Source of the DNA: WTFY01 sp965203725
Lineage (GTDB): Bacteria; Pseudomonadota; Gammaproteobacteria; UBA4575
DNA: 64,000 nucleotides
Assembly (NCBI GenBank): GCA_965203725.1
Contig: CBDBDH010000001.1
Coordinates: 496,001-560,000 of the forward strand
Direction of reading: 5' to 3'
This document shows, in pieces, positions 36,405-44,505 of this stretch (within the stretch, counting starts at the first letter, position 1; each line of letters opens with the position of its first letter). A model generated the notes under the pieces. That model was given only the letters and a program-made list of their open reading frames with translations, did no database searches and was not told the origin of the DNA. The translations under genes and the position numbers were made by a program.

Positions 36405-37364
36405 CTAGCTCAGCGAACCGCCGCAGCTGCTCCCCTGTCCGGCAGTACAGCCATAGCAGTGATCCGCCACGGCGATTTCGCTCCCCTCCAGGTCGACGCT
36501 CATCAACTCGGACAAGTGCGTTCGCACCTGGTCGTGGTACGGCAGCGGCAGGCCGAGCATCTGGTTGAAGTCACAGTCGTACACGTAGCCGCGCCAGTCC
36601 ACGCTGATCAGGGAACGGCACATCACCGCCTGCAGGTTTTTTTCACAATAGGCATCCCTCAGCAACTGCATGTATTCGTCAAATTTTCCCTGGCTCACCA
36701 GCGTGCTGCCAAAGCGCTTGATCGGCATGTTGGTGATGGTGAACAGGTGGTCGAACCGGACGCCGTACCTGAGCAGGAATTCATGGTAGTCTCTTTCCAG
36801 GCCTTCCTGCGACGGCGGCAAGTCCGGGCCCTGCGGATTGTAGACCAGCGTGAGACCCAGGTCGGCATCACCGGTTCCGTAGCCGAGCGCATTCAGCCGT
36901 TGCAGTGCCCGTATGCTCTTCCGGAACACCCCCTTGCCGCGCTGGCGGTCGACATTTTCCTCAAGATAGCATGGCAGCGATGCCACGATCTCGACCCGCT
37001 GCTCGGCCAGGAACTGCGCAAGGGATTCCTGCCCGGGTTCCTCGAGGATCGTCAGGTTGCAGCGATCGATCACACGCTCGACCTGCCCGCGGGCCCGTTC
37101 CACCAGGCTTCTGAACTGCGGGTGCAGTTCCGGGGCCCCGCCGGTGATGTCCAGCACCTGCACATCCCGCGCCTGCAGGTAGTGCAGCACGGTATCTACC
37201 GTTTCCGCAGCCATCATCTCCTTGCGGTTCGGCCCGGCATTGACATGGCAATGCACACAACTCTGGTTGCACCGGTAGCCGAGGTTGATCTGCAGGGTCT
37301 CGAGCCGGGCCCGGTGAATTCCGGGGAAGTCGGATTGCTTCAGCAGGTGCAGGGTTTCATGCAT
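36405..37364 (-). CDS. arsS: Radical SAM protein ArsS (arsenosugar biosynthesis type)
   Basis: This 319-aa radical SAM enzyme has its 4Fe-4S cluster cysteines C32, C36 and C39 in YRCNQSCVHCH. VLDITGGAPELHP follows. The C-terminal extension has YDCDFNQMLGLPL and cysteines in HCYGCTAGQGSSCGG that mark the ArsS/DUF3641 group. ArsS is proposed to attach a deoxyadenosyl group to dimethylarsenite on the way to arsenosugars. The usual methyltransferase ArsM is not in the window. It lies 29 bp after the TVP38-oxidoreductase fusion gene, a recurring pairing, and just before the RND pump genes. Confidence 0.9.
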   Translation of the reverse strand: MHETLHLLKQSDFPGIHRARLETLQINLGYRCNQSCVHCHVNAGPNRKEMMAAETVDTVLHYLQARDVQVLDITGGAPELHPQFRSLVERARGQVERVIDRCNLTILEEPGQESLAQFLAEQRVEIVASLPCYLEENVDRQRGKGVFRKSIRALQRLNALGYGTGDADLGLTLVYNPQGPDLPPSQEGLERDYHEFLLRYGVRFDHLFTITNMPIKRFGSTLVSQGKFDEYMQLLRDAYCEKNLQAVMCRSLISVDWRGYVYDCDFNQMLGLPLPYHDQVRTHLSELMSVDLEGSEIAVADHCYGCTAGQGSSCGGSLS

Positions 37365-37393
37365 ATCCAGGGTGCTCTCAAATCAGGGCCGCA

Positions 37394-39523
37394 TCAGCCG
37401 CGTTCAAAGGCATGATACCTCTTTACCCAGCTCAGCACTTTTTCGGGGGCATGCGCCTTCTTCCACGCGCCGGCAGCATACTTGTTGGCCTCGGCCAGGG
37501 TCGGGTAGATATGGATCGTACCGAGAATCTTGTTCATGCCCAGCTTGTGCTTCATGGCCGAGACATACTCGGAGATCAGGTCGCCGGCATGCTCGCCGAC
37601 GATGGTGACTCCCAGGATCCGGTCCTTGCCCGGAACCGTCAGTACCTTGACCATCCCGTGCGCCTCTTCATCGGCAATGGCACGATCCAGATTGGAAATA
37701 TCGTAGCACGACACCTCGTGATTGATCCCCTGACGCTGTGCCTCCTGTTGATTCAGACCGACCCGGGCCACTTCAGGTTCCGTGAACGTGCACCAGGGAA
37801 TGACCGAATAGTCGACGCGAAATTTCCTGAAGCGCCCGAACAGCGCATTGACACTGGCATACCAGGCCTGGTGGGAAGCCGTGTGCGTGAACTGGTAAGG
37901 GCCGGCGAGATCGCCACAGGCATAGATGTTCGGGTAACTGGTTTGCAGGAATTCATTCAGCTCGGGCTGCCCGTTGCCCTGCACCTCGATCTGCAGATGC
38001 TTGTCCCAGGTGCGGTGGGAAGTCACCTTGCGCCCCACGGCAACCAGAATGGTATCGAACGGAATCCGGACCTCCTCGCCCTCGTGGCTGCAAATCAGCA
38101 CCCTGGAATCCGGTTCCTGCACGATCTCCTGTGCGGCGTGTTCGGTCAGTATCTGCACGCCGTCACGCTGGAAACTTTCCGTGACCATGGCCGCAATTTC
38201 CAGATCTTCACGCGGCAGAATCCTGGACCTGCGCTGCACTTGGGTCACTTTGGAGCCGAGCCGCGCAAAGCACTGCGCCAGCTCGCATCCGATCGGACCC
38301 CCGCCGAGGACGACCAGGCGCTCGGGGAGGGCGTCGATGTCCCAGATGGTGTCCGAGGTATGGTAGCCCGCCTCCGCCAGGCCCGGCAGGTCCGGAACCA
38401 GGGGGCTGGCCCCGGTCGCCAGGACGATGCTCTTGCTCGTCAGCGTCGTTCCGTTCACGGCAACCGTCCACGGATCCTTCAGTTCCGCCTCGCCCCGGAT
38501 GCACTCGACCCCCAGTTTCGTGTAGCGCTCCACGGAATCATGAGGCTCCACCGTCTGGATGACGCGGCGCACACGCTGCATGATCTTCTTGAAGTCGAAT
38601 TCCACCTGTACCGGTTCACAGCCGTACTGCTCGGCCCGTTTGGCCTGCGCGATGAACTTTGCCGAACGAATGAGCGCCTTGGAAGGTACGCAACCGGTGT
38701 TCAGGCAGTCGCCCCCCATTTTGTTCTTCTCGACCAGCGTGACCCTGGCCTTGACGGTGGCGGCAATGAGTGCCGCGACCAGCCCGCCCGAGCCCGCCCC
38801 GATGACGATCAGGTTGCGGTCAAACCTTTCCGGCCGGCGGAAACCGGCATAGACCCGCCGGGCACGCAGAAGCTCCACGGCTTTCCTGGCAACCCACGGG
38901 AAGACCGCCAGCAGCAGCAGCGCGAACAGCAGGCCCGGCGTCAGGATCCCGCCGAGGGATTCCAGGCTGGCCAGCTGGGTGCCGACGTTCACGTAAATGA
39001 TGCACCCGGCCACCATGCCGAGCAGGCTGGTCACGAAGAAGACGGAAGTGCGCATGGGGGTGAGGCCCATGACGAGGTTGATGATGAAAAACGGGAAGAT
39101 CGGGATCAGCCGCAGCGTGAACAGGTAAAACGCCCCATCCTTCTCAATGCCGCGATTCACGGCGACCAGCTTGTCCCCGAAACGGCCCTGCACGAAATCG
39201 CGAAAGATATAGCGCGACAGCCAGAATGCGAGGGTGGCCCCGCAGGTGGCTGCAAGCAGCACGACCGCCGCGCCCACGGGCAAACCGAAGATCGCACCGG
39301 CCAGCAGGGAGAGCACGGCCGCACCCGGCAGGGACAGCCCGGTCACGACCAGGTAGATCAGGAAATAGATCAGTGCCGTCTTGACAGGATAGGCGTGGAA
39401 GTACTCGGTAAACTGGACCTGCTTGGACTTGATGTAGGAGAAATCGAGATAAAGGTGCAGATCAAGAATGAAAAAGACCGCGATCAGTGCGATGACAACA
39501 AGAAGGACCGCTATTTTTTTCAT
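37394..39523 (-). CDS. TVP38/TMEM64 membrane domain fused to a dihydrolipoamide dehydrogenase-like oxidoreductase
   Basis: This 709-aa fusion has two parts. Residues 1-220 form a TVP38/DedA-like membrane domain (SLPGAAVLSLLAGAIFGLPVG, LRLIPIFPFFIINLVMG). Residues 235-705 form a class I pyridine nucleotide-disulfide oxidoreductase: FAD motif VIGAGSGGLVAAL, redox pair C273/C278 in GGDCLNTGCVPSKA, NAD motif VLGGGPIGCELAQ and a C-terminal HIYPTLAEA dimer region. It resembles mercuric reductase and lipoamide dehydrogenase but lacks the paired C-terminal cysteines of MerA. The true substrate is unknown. It shares a strand and probably a transcript with arsS. Confidence 0.9.
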   Translation of the reverse strand: MKKIAVLLVVIALIAVFFILDLHLYLDFSYIKSKQVQFTEYFHAYPVKTALIYFLIYLVVTGLSLPGAAVLSLLAGAIFGLPVGAAVVLLAATCGATLAFWLSRYIFRDFVQGRFGDKLVAVNRGIEKDGAFYLFTLRLIPIFPFFIINLVMGLTPMRTSVFFVTSLLGMVAGCIIYVNVGTQLASLESLGGILTPGLLFALLLLAVFPWVARKAVELLRARRVYAGFRRPERFDRNLIVIGAGSGGLVAALIAATVKARVTLVEKNKMGGDCLNTGCVPSKALIRSAKFIAQAKRAEQYGCEPVQVEFDFKKIMQRVRRVIQTVEPHDSVERYTKLGVECIRGEAELKDPWTVAVNGTTLTSKSIVLATGASPLVPDLPGLAEAGYHTSDTIWDIDALPERLVVLGGGPIGCELAQCFARLGSKVTQVQRRSRILPREDLEIAAMVTESFQRDGVQILTEHAAQEIVQEPDSRVLICSHEGEEVRIPFDTILVAVGRKVTSHRTWDKHLQIEVQGNGQPELNEFLQTSYPNIYACGDLAGPYQFTHTASHQAWYASVNALFGRFRKFRVDYSVIPWCTFTEPEVARVGLNQQEAQRQGINHEVSCYDISNLDRAIADEEAHGMVKVLTVPGKDRILGVTIVGEHAGDLISEYVSAMKHKLGMNKILGTIHIYPTLAEANKYAAGAWKKAHAPEKVLSWVKRYHAFERG

Positions 39524-39626
39524 GGCAATTACTCCATGGCGCCTTGCGCCACGCTGCGCAAAATCTGGCTTCGGGCATCAGGCTGGGATTACAATACCCC
39601 TCCCACGAGAACCGTGACACCCCGTT

Positions 39627-40517
39627 ATGAAGCTTGCAACCTGCAAACACGACAGTGAAGCGCATCTTGCTGTGGTGCAAGGTGATTCTATCCTGTTACC
39701 GGCAACCTGTCCCGGCTGGTCGCAGGAAATAGACAGCCTGCTGCAGGTCATCGATCAAGGTGACCGATTGCTGCCACAGCTGCGCGAGCTGGTGCGACAG
39801 TCCCGTCCGGAACAGTGGATGGCCCTGGCCTCGGTCGAACTGGCATCGCCCATCCCCAGACCGCGTCAGAACATGATGTGTCTGGGCTGGAACTACATGG
39901 ATCATGTGGAGGAAACCACGCGCAAAATCGTCGAAGCGCCGAAACTGCCCAAATACCCCATCGTCTTCACCAAGTCCGTCTCCAGCATGAACGGTCCCTA
40001 TTCTGACATTCCGGTGGATGCCGAAGTTTCCGACAAGATGGACTGGGAAGTGGAACTGGGTGTCGTGATCGGTCAAGGCGGTCGCGGTATCCGCCGTGAG
40101 GATGCCCTGCAGCATGTGTTCGGGTACACGGTGATCAACGATGTCTCTGCACGGGACCTGCAAAAACGTCACAAGCAGTTCTTCATCGGCAAGAGCCTGA
40201 CCGGAGCCTGTCCCATGGGTCCCTGGATCGTTACCGCGGACGACATCCCGGACCCGCAGGCGCTGAACCTGACGTGTCGCGTCAACGGAGCGCTCAAGCA
40301 GGACTCGAACACGAAGTACCAGATCTTCGATATTGCCACGGTGATCGAGACCCTGTCCCGGAGCATGTCGCTTGAACCCGGGGATATCATCGCAACCGGC
40401 ACCCCGAGCGGTGTCGGCTATGTACGCAACCCGCCCGAATACCTGTTTCCGGGGGATGTAGTAGAATGCGAAATCGAGTCGATTGGCACGATACGCAATA
40501 CGGTCACTGCCGCGTGA
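39627..40517 (+). CDS. Fumarylacetoacetate hydrolase family protein
   Basis: This 296-aa enzyme has the FAH-family metal and catalytic motifs: MCLGWNYMDHVEET, DWEVELGVVIG, NDVSARDLQ, GKSLTGACPMGPW and the C-terminal GDIIATGTPSGVG. Relatives hydrolyse C-C bonds of beta-diketo acids or decarboxylate oxaloacetate; the substrate cannot be set from sequence. It diverges from the TVP38 fusion gene and is followed after 100 bp by the SIS gene. Confidence 0.9.
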   Translation: MKLATCKHDSEAHLAVVQGDSILLPATCPGWSQEIDSLLQVIDQGDRLLPQLRELVRQSRPEQWMALASVELASPIPRPRQNMMCLGWNYMDHVEETTRKIVEAPKLPKYPIVFTKSVSSMNGPYSDIPVDAEVSDKMDWEVELGVVIGQGGRGIRREDALQHVFGYTVINDVSARDLQKRHKQFFIGKSLTGACPMGPWIVTADDIPDPQALNLTCRVNGALKQDSNTKYQIFDIATVIETLSRSMSLEPGDIIATGTPSGVGYVRNPPEYLFPGDVVECEIESIGTIRNTVTAA

Positions 40518-40617
40518 ATCATCGGAGCGGACTCGCACTACCTGCCCACAGTATCCGAATGTTCACAAAATCACTGCGACACCGGTGAGCACGCATTGAG
40601 TCCCTGGAGTTAGGTAG

Positions 40618-41208
40618 ATGGATGTCAAAAAGCGCGTACGGGAAATTTTTGAGCGGGAAGCCGGGGCCATCGCTGCCATCCCGGTCACGGACAACTTCGA
40701 AAAAGCCGTGTCCCTGCTCAGGGACTGCCACGGCAAGGTGCTGACGACCGGCATGGGCAAGGCGGGTCATATCGCGAACAAGTTCTCCGCCACCCTGTCC
40801 TCGACCGGAACGCCGGCCTCTTTCCTGCATCCGGGTGAAGCCGCCCATGGGGATCTGGGACTGATCGAGGAAAACGATGCCATGGTCGCCTTCTCGACCA
40901 GCGGCAAGACGCGCGAGGTGCTGGAGGTGCTGGTGGCAGGACGCGAACTGGGCCTGCACACGGTCATTGGCATCACTTCACACCCGGACTCGAAACTGCG
41001 CGACCTGAGCGATGTCATCCTGGACATGGGCACGGTCCGCGAGGCGTGCCGGCTCGACCTGACCCCGACCTGCAGCATGGCGGTCATGCTGGCCATCAGT
41101 GATGCCCTGGCCCTGTTGCTGATGGAGCAGAAGGATTTCACCCGCGAGGACTACGGGATGCGCCACCACGGCGGGTATCTGGGGAAAAAAGCCCGCCGCG
41201 CAGGCTAA
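40618..41208 (+). CDS. SIS-domain sugar isomerase-like protein (KdsD-like, no CBS domains)
   Basis: This 196-aa protein consists almost only of a sugar-isomerase (SIS) domain: LTTGMGKAGHIANKFSATLS, STGTPASFLHPGEAAHGDLG, VAFSTSGKTREVLEVL and LDLTPTCSMAVMLAISDALA. These are the motifs of arabinose-5-phosphate isomerase KdsD/KpsF/GutQ. The two C-terminal CBS domains of KdsD (normally about 325 aa) are absent, and the protein ends soon after FTREDYGMRHHGG. It may make arabinose 5-phosphate or act on another phosphosugar. The sixA-like gene follows 18 bp later. Confidence 0.82.
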   Translation: MDVKKRVREIFEREAGAIAAIPVTDNFEKAVSLLRDCHGKVLTTGMGKAGHIANKFSATLSSTGTPASFLHPGEAAHGDLGLIEENDAMVAFSTSGKTREVLEVLVAGRELGLHTVIGITSHPDSKLRDLSDVILDMGTVREACRLDLTPTCSMAVMLAISDALALLLMEQKDFTREDYGMRHHGGYLGKKARRAG

Positions 41209-41226
41209 GACAAGCCGGTGGCGGCC

Positions 41227-41733
41227 ATGACCCCGGACCGATTGCGAAGCCTCACCCTCATACGCCATGCGAAATCGAGCTGGGACCACCCCGGGCTGCA
41301 GGATTTTGACCGCCCCCTGAACCGGCGCGGACTTCAGAATGCACCGATGATGGGCCGGCGACTGGCCGCTGCAAACTACCGGGCAGATATGATCATTTCC
41401 AGCCCGGCCAAGCGTGCGATCACGACAGCCGAAAGCATTGCCGCACAAATCGGCTTCGACCCGGACGACATCACGCAGAACCCGCTCGTCTACGGCGCCA
41501 GCCCGGGAGCGCTCATGGAGGTGATCAGGGGAATCGATAACCGCGCCCGGCATGTAGTGCTCGTGGGACATAATCCGGGGATCACGCATCTGTGCAACTT
41601 TCTCGGGGACTCCGGGATCGACAATCTGCCCACTTGCGGCATTGCCCGGATGGAATTCGATGCACACAGCTGGGAAGACGTTTCCCGCCAAGAAGGCCAC
41701 CTGGTCGAGTTTGATTACCCCAAGAAAAAGTAG
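41227..41733 (+). CDS. sixA: SixA-like histidine phosphatase
   Basis: This 168-aa member of the histidine phosphatase superfamily has the catalytic RHG-type motif TLIRHAKSSW near its start. Further signatures are DFDRPLNRRGLQNAPMMG, SSPAKRAITTAES and VLVGHNPGITHLCNFL with the second active-site histidine. Its short length and the RHAKS motif place it with SixA phosphohistidine phosphatases. ATG 41227 is chosen over GTG 41218. No histidine-kinase target is nearby. It converges on folK with 14 bp between stops. Confidence 0.85.
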   Translation: MTPDRLRSLTLIRHAKSSWDHPGLQDFDRPLNRRGLQNAPMMGRRLAAANYRADMIISSPAKRAITTAESIAAQIGFDPDDITQNPLVYGASPGALMEVIRGIDNRARHVVLVGHNPGITHLCNFLGDSGIDNLPTCGIARMEFDAHSWEDVSRQEGHLVEFDYPKKK

Positions 41734-41747
41734 CTGGGTCCAGGCGG

Positions 41748-42233
41748 TCAGAACTCGTACTCGACCTTTTTCATCTTCTGGCCCAAGGGATGGGCCGCCC
41801 ACAGCTCTGCAATCGTGCATTTTTCCTGCGGATGCTGCACATCACCCGCGAGCTCGGCCAATGGCCTCAGCATGAAGTTGTAGCGAAGCACATCGGGGTG
41901 CGGCAGGCTCACGCCGTCCACTTGCAGGACCAGGTCATCGTACAGCAACTGGTCCAGGTCCAGCGTACGGGACACGAACGATTCCTTGCCGTGGGTACGA
42001 TGGTGTTCCGACTCGATCCGTTTCAGTGTCTGGCTGATTTCCTGGGGGGATTGATCGGTGTGGAATCCGACGACCAGATTGTGAAAATCGTCCCCCTCGA
42101 AGCCGAAGGCCGGGGTCTCGTAGACATTGGAAATATCCAGGGGGCCGAAATGGGCACGCAGGGTGGCCACGGAGGAGGCAATGTTTTTTTCCTTATCGAT
42201 ATTGCTACCGATACCGATGAACACGCGTGCCAT
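41748..42233 (-). CDS. folK: 6-hydroxymethyl-7,8-dihydropterin pyrophosphokinase
   Basis: FolK (161 aa) transfers pyrophosphate from ATP to 6-hydroxymethyl-dihydropterin in folate synthesis. Motifs: VFIGIGSNIDKEKNI, the substrate loop VYETPAFGFEGDDFHNLVV, RTLDLDQLLYDDL and LPHPDVLRYNFMLRPLAEL. ATG 42233 shares its A with the folB stop (TGATG), so translation is coupled. The upstream open frame is the wrong frame of folB. Confidence 0.95.
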   Translation of the reverse strand: MARVFIGIGSNIDKEKNIASSVATLRAHFGPLDISNVYETPAFGFEGDDFHNLVVGFHTDQSPQEISQTLKRIESEHHRTHGKESFVSRTLDLDQLLYDDLVLQVDGVSLPHPDVLRYNFMLRPLAELAGDVQHPQEKCTIAELWAAHPLGQKMKKVEYEF

Positions 42234-42598
42234 CAAGAGTTGCGCTTGCCACGCTCGATGGTGATTCCGACATCGCGTGCCCCGCGCACGGCCCGGGGCT
42301 TGCTGATCGTGATGCGCAGCCACGGGATGTTGAACTCCTGGATCAGCATGGCAGCCACTTTTTCGATCAGGCTCTCGATCAGCTCACAGTCGCTGGTTTC
42401 CACAAACTGCACGATGCGCTTGGCAACGGCCTTGTAGTCCAGGGTGTCGTCTATGGAATGTGAAGTGGCCGCCCGGCTGATGTCTGCGGCCATCTCAAGG
42501 TTGATGCATACCTTTTGCCGGATACGCTTCTCCCATTCATAGACACCGATGGTGGCATCGATTTCCAGGTCGCGCAAAAATATCGTGTCCTTTGCCAT
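42233..42598 (-). CDS. folB: Dihydroneopterin aldolase
   Basis: FolB (121 aa) converts dihydroneopterin to hydroxymethyl-dihydropterin, the substrate of the downstream folK. It shows TIFLRDLEIDATIGVYEWE, LDYKAVAKRIVQFVE, LIESLIEKVA and ISKPRAVRGARDVGI. Two in-frame ATGs are possible. 42598 (MAKDTIF) fits the family start and has GGGACAG upstream, while 42613 adds five residues. It is divergent from rpmB. Confidence 0.93.
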   Translation of the reverse strand: MAKDTIFLRDLEIDATIGVYEWEKRIRQKVCINLEMAADISRAATSHSIDDTLDYKAVAKRIVQFVETSDCELIESLIEKVAAMLIQEFNIPWLRITISKPRAVRGARDVGITIERGKRNS

Positions 42599-42651
42599 GT
42601 TCAGCTGTCCCATTGAGAGGATTGTCCATCCCGGGCTAAAGCCAGGTCAGC

Positions 42652-42680
42652 TTGTGCCCGAATAGTGATTCTGGTATCTT
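42652..42680 (+). promoter_or_regulatory. Candidate promoter of rpmB-rpmG
   Basis: TTGTGC (42652-42657) and TATCTT (42675-42680) are 17 bp apart, 45 bp upstream of rpmB and in the gap shared with divergent folB. It is a modest match to the sigma-70 consensus. Confidence 0.4.
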
Positions 42681-42724
42681 GCGCGCCCTACAGATTGACT
42701 GCATCCAGTACAGAAACCACAGCC

Positions 42725-42961
42725 ATGTCACGCGTATGCCAGGTAACGGGAAAACGGCCGATGTCCGGCAACCACGTTTCCCATGCACATAATAAAACAC
42801 GGCGTCGTTACATGCCTAATATACATACTCACCGCTTTTGGGTGAAGGGCGAGAACCGCTGGGTCAAGCTGCGCGTATCCTCGCAGGGCATGCGCATCAT
42901 CGACAAGAAAGGCATCGAGGCAGTGCTTTCGGATATCCGGAAACAGGGAGTCAAGGTCTAG
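42725..42961 (+). CDS. rpmB: 50S ribosomal protein L28
   Basis: L28 (78 aa) starts MSRVCQVTGKRPMSGNHVSH and has ANKTRR-like NKTRRRYMPNIHTHRFW and the C-terminal RIIDKKGIEAVL. It is the first gene of the conserved rpmB-rpmG pair. ATG 42725 is the standard family start; an upstream in-frame start at 42665 would overlap the promoter. Confidence 0.98.
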   Translation: MSRVCQVTGKRPMSGNHVSHAHNKTRRRYMPNIHTHRFWVKGENRWVKLRVSSQGMRIIDKKGIEAVLSDIRKQGVKV

Positions 42962-42988
42962 CGTCGAAAGACCGGCCCGGGAATCGAG

Positions 42989-43156
42989 ATGGCAAAATCA
43001 GTACGTGAAAAAATCAAGCTGGTCTCCAGTGCCGGTACGGGCCACTACTACACGACCAGCAAGAACAAGCGGACCATGTCGGACAAGCTGGAAATGAAAA
43101 AGTACGACCCGGTCGTTCGCAAGCACGTTCCCTACAAGGAAGCCAAGATCAAGTAA
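42989..43156 (+). CDS. rpmG: 50S ribosomal protein L33
   Basis: A 55-aa frame begins MAKSVREKIKLVSSAGTGHY and ends RKHVPYKEAKIK, the full-length gammaproteobacterial L33. It lacks the zinc-binding cysteines of some L33 forms. It lies 27 bp after rpmB. A small inverted repeat (GCCCG/CGGGC, 43161-43176) follows the stop but has no T-run. Confidence 0.98.
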   Translation: MAKSVREKIKLVSSAGTGHYYTTSKNKRTMSDKLEMKKYDPVVRKHVPYKEAKIK

Positions 43157-43201
43157 CCCTGCCCGGCTTCTCGGGCCGGATGCATCCTGCGATTGTTTCG
43201 C

Positions 43202-44386
43202 CTAGCCCACGGGAGTGGGCTGCAGTGCATAGCCTCTCAGGCCTTGTGCAAAGGTCTGCAGAACACGAATCCCGGTAGCCTCCGCTTCCCTGCACCATTC
43301 GGTGATGGCCTGGACCAGACGCTCGTGGCTGGCATAGGTCTCGTTCCACAATTGCTGCAGTCGCCCCTGGAACTCATACACCGTGTGCAAGGCCTCGCTG
43401 TCTTGCAAAAGCACCTGCAGGTGCTTGTGATGCAGCGGCTTGAGGCGGGATTTTTCACGGATCAGGGCAGTGCGCATCTGGCGCATCAGTTTTTTGCCGC
43501 GCGTCTTGTTGCCGGACAATTCACTGCGAAAAGTCGGCAGCGTGACGTGCTGGGCGTAGTCAGCCATGACGTGCAGCTTGCTGGAGATAATGGCCTTGGC
43601 CGTTTCGAGGTCAATTTTTTCCTTGATGGCGACGCGCACGGGTTGCGGTGCGCGCCGGCGGACCCTGGCCAGGCGCAGAAAGGACAGCATCCGGATGTAC
43701 AGCCAGCCCGTGTCAACCTCCCAGCGCTTGCTGGAGAACTTTGCCGAACCCGGGTAGGCATGATGGTTGTTGTGCAACTCCTCACCGCCGATCAGGATGC
43801 CGAGATTCACGATGTTGGTGGAGCCGTCCGGTGTTTCGAAGTTGCGGTATCCCCAGTAATGGCCAAAGCCATTCACGACCCCCGCCGCGGTGACCGGTAT
43901 CCAGGCCATCTGAACCGCCCAGATCACGATCCCGGCAAGCCCGAACAGGCCCAGGTTCAACGCCAGCATGAATACCACTCCCATGAAGGAAAAGCGCGTG
44001 TACAGCTTGCGCTCGATCCAGTCATCGGGAGTGCCATGGCCATAGTGCTCCAGGGTTTCTGCATTTCCGGCTTCTTCCCGGTACAGCTCCGAACCCTGCC
44101 AGAACACCGTGCCGATGCCCACCACGTGCGGGCTGTGCGGATCTTCCGCGGTCTCGGTCTTGGCGTGATGCTTCCTGTGAATGGCCACCCACTCCTTGGT
44201 CACCATGCCGGTGGTCAGCCAGAGCCAGAAACGGAACAGGTGCGCCGTCAGCGGGTGCAGGTCCAGGGCACAATGCGCCTGGCACCGGTGCAGATACACG
44301 GTGACCGACACGATGGTGAGATGGGTGAGTACGAGTGTGAGGACCACATATCCCCACCAGGGCAAAGCTACCAGTCCATCAAGCAT
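43202..44386 (-). CDS. Membrane fatty acid desaturase (delta-9 type)
   Basis: This 394-aa integral membrane di-iron enzyme has the three histidine boxes HRCQAH, HRKHHA and HNNHH in order, with hydrophobic segments between. This is the acyl-CoA/acyl-lipid delta-9 desaturase pattern (OLE1/DesC group). It would introduce a double bond into saturated acyl chains with oxygen. The C-terminal roughly 120 residues are an unrecognised charged helical extension. AGGAAA lies upstream of ATG 44386. Confidence 0.9.
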   Translation of the reverse strand: MLDGLVALPWWGYVVLTLVLTHLTIVSVTVYLHRCQAHCALDLHPLTAHLFRFWLWLTTGMVTKEWVAIHRKHHAKTETAEDPHSPHVVGIGTVFWQGSELYREEAGNAETLEHYGHGTPDDWIERKLYTRFSFMGVVFMLALNLGLFGLAGIVIWAVQMAWIPVTAAGVVNGFGHYWGYRNFETPDGSTNIVNLGILIGGEELHNNHHAYPGSAKFSSKRWEVDTGWLYIRMLSFLRLARVRRRAPQPVRVAIKEKIDLETAKAIISSKLHVMADYAQHVTLPTFRSELSGNKTRGKKLMRQMRTALIREKSRLKPLHHKHLQVLLQDSEALHTVYEFQGRLQQLWNETYASHERLVQAITEWCREAEATGIRVLQTFAQGLRGYALQPTPVG

Positions 44387-44505
44387 GGGCGTTTCCTAAT
44401 CCGGGTGTTTCTTTATTGTTTTTATGAGAACCCGCTTTTCGGTCCGTGCATCATACGTGTTGACAGGGGAAGGACACAAGCAAGCCCTGTACATGCCCGG
44501 CAGGC

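Noticed and set aside
37412..39658. Open frame of 748 codons on the plus strand opposite the TVP38-oxidoreductase fusion
   Set aside because: Shadow of a strongly supported gene; very rich in Gln, Arg, Asp, His and Gly with no motifs.
43161..43176. Inverted repeat after rpmG as an intrinsic terminator
   Set aside because: Five-base-pair stem with no following T-run; too weak to call.
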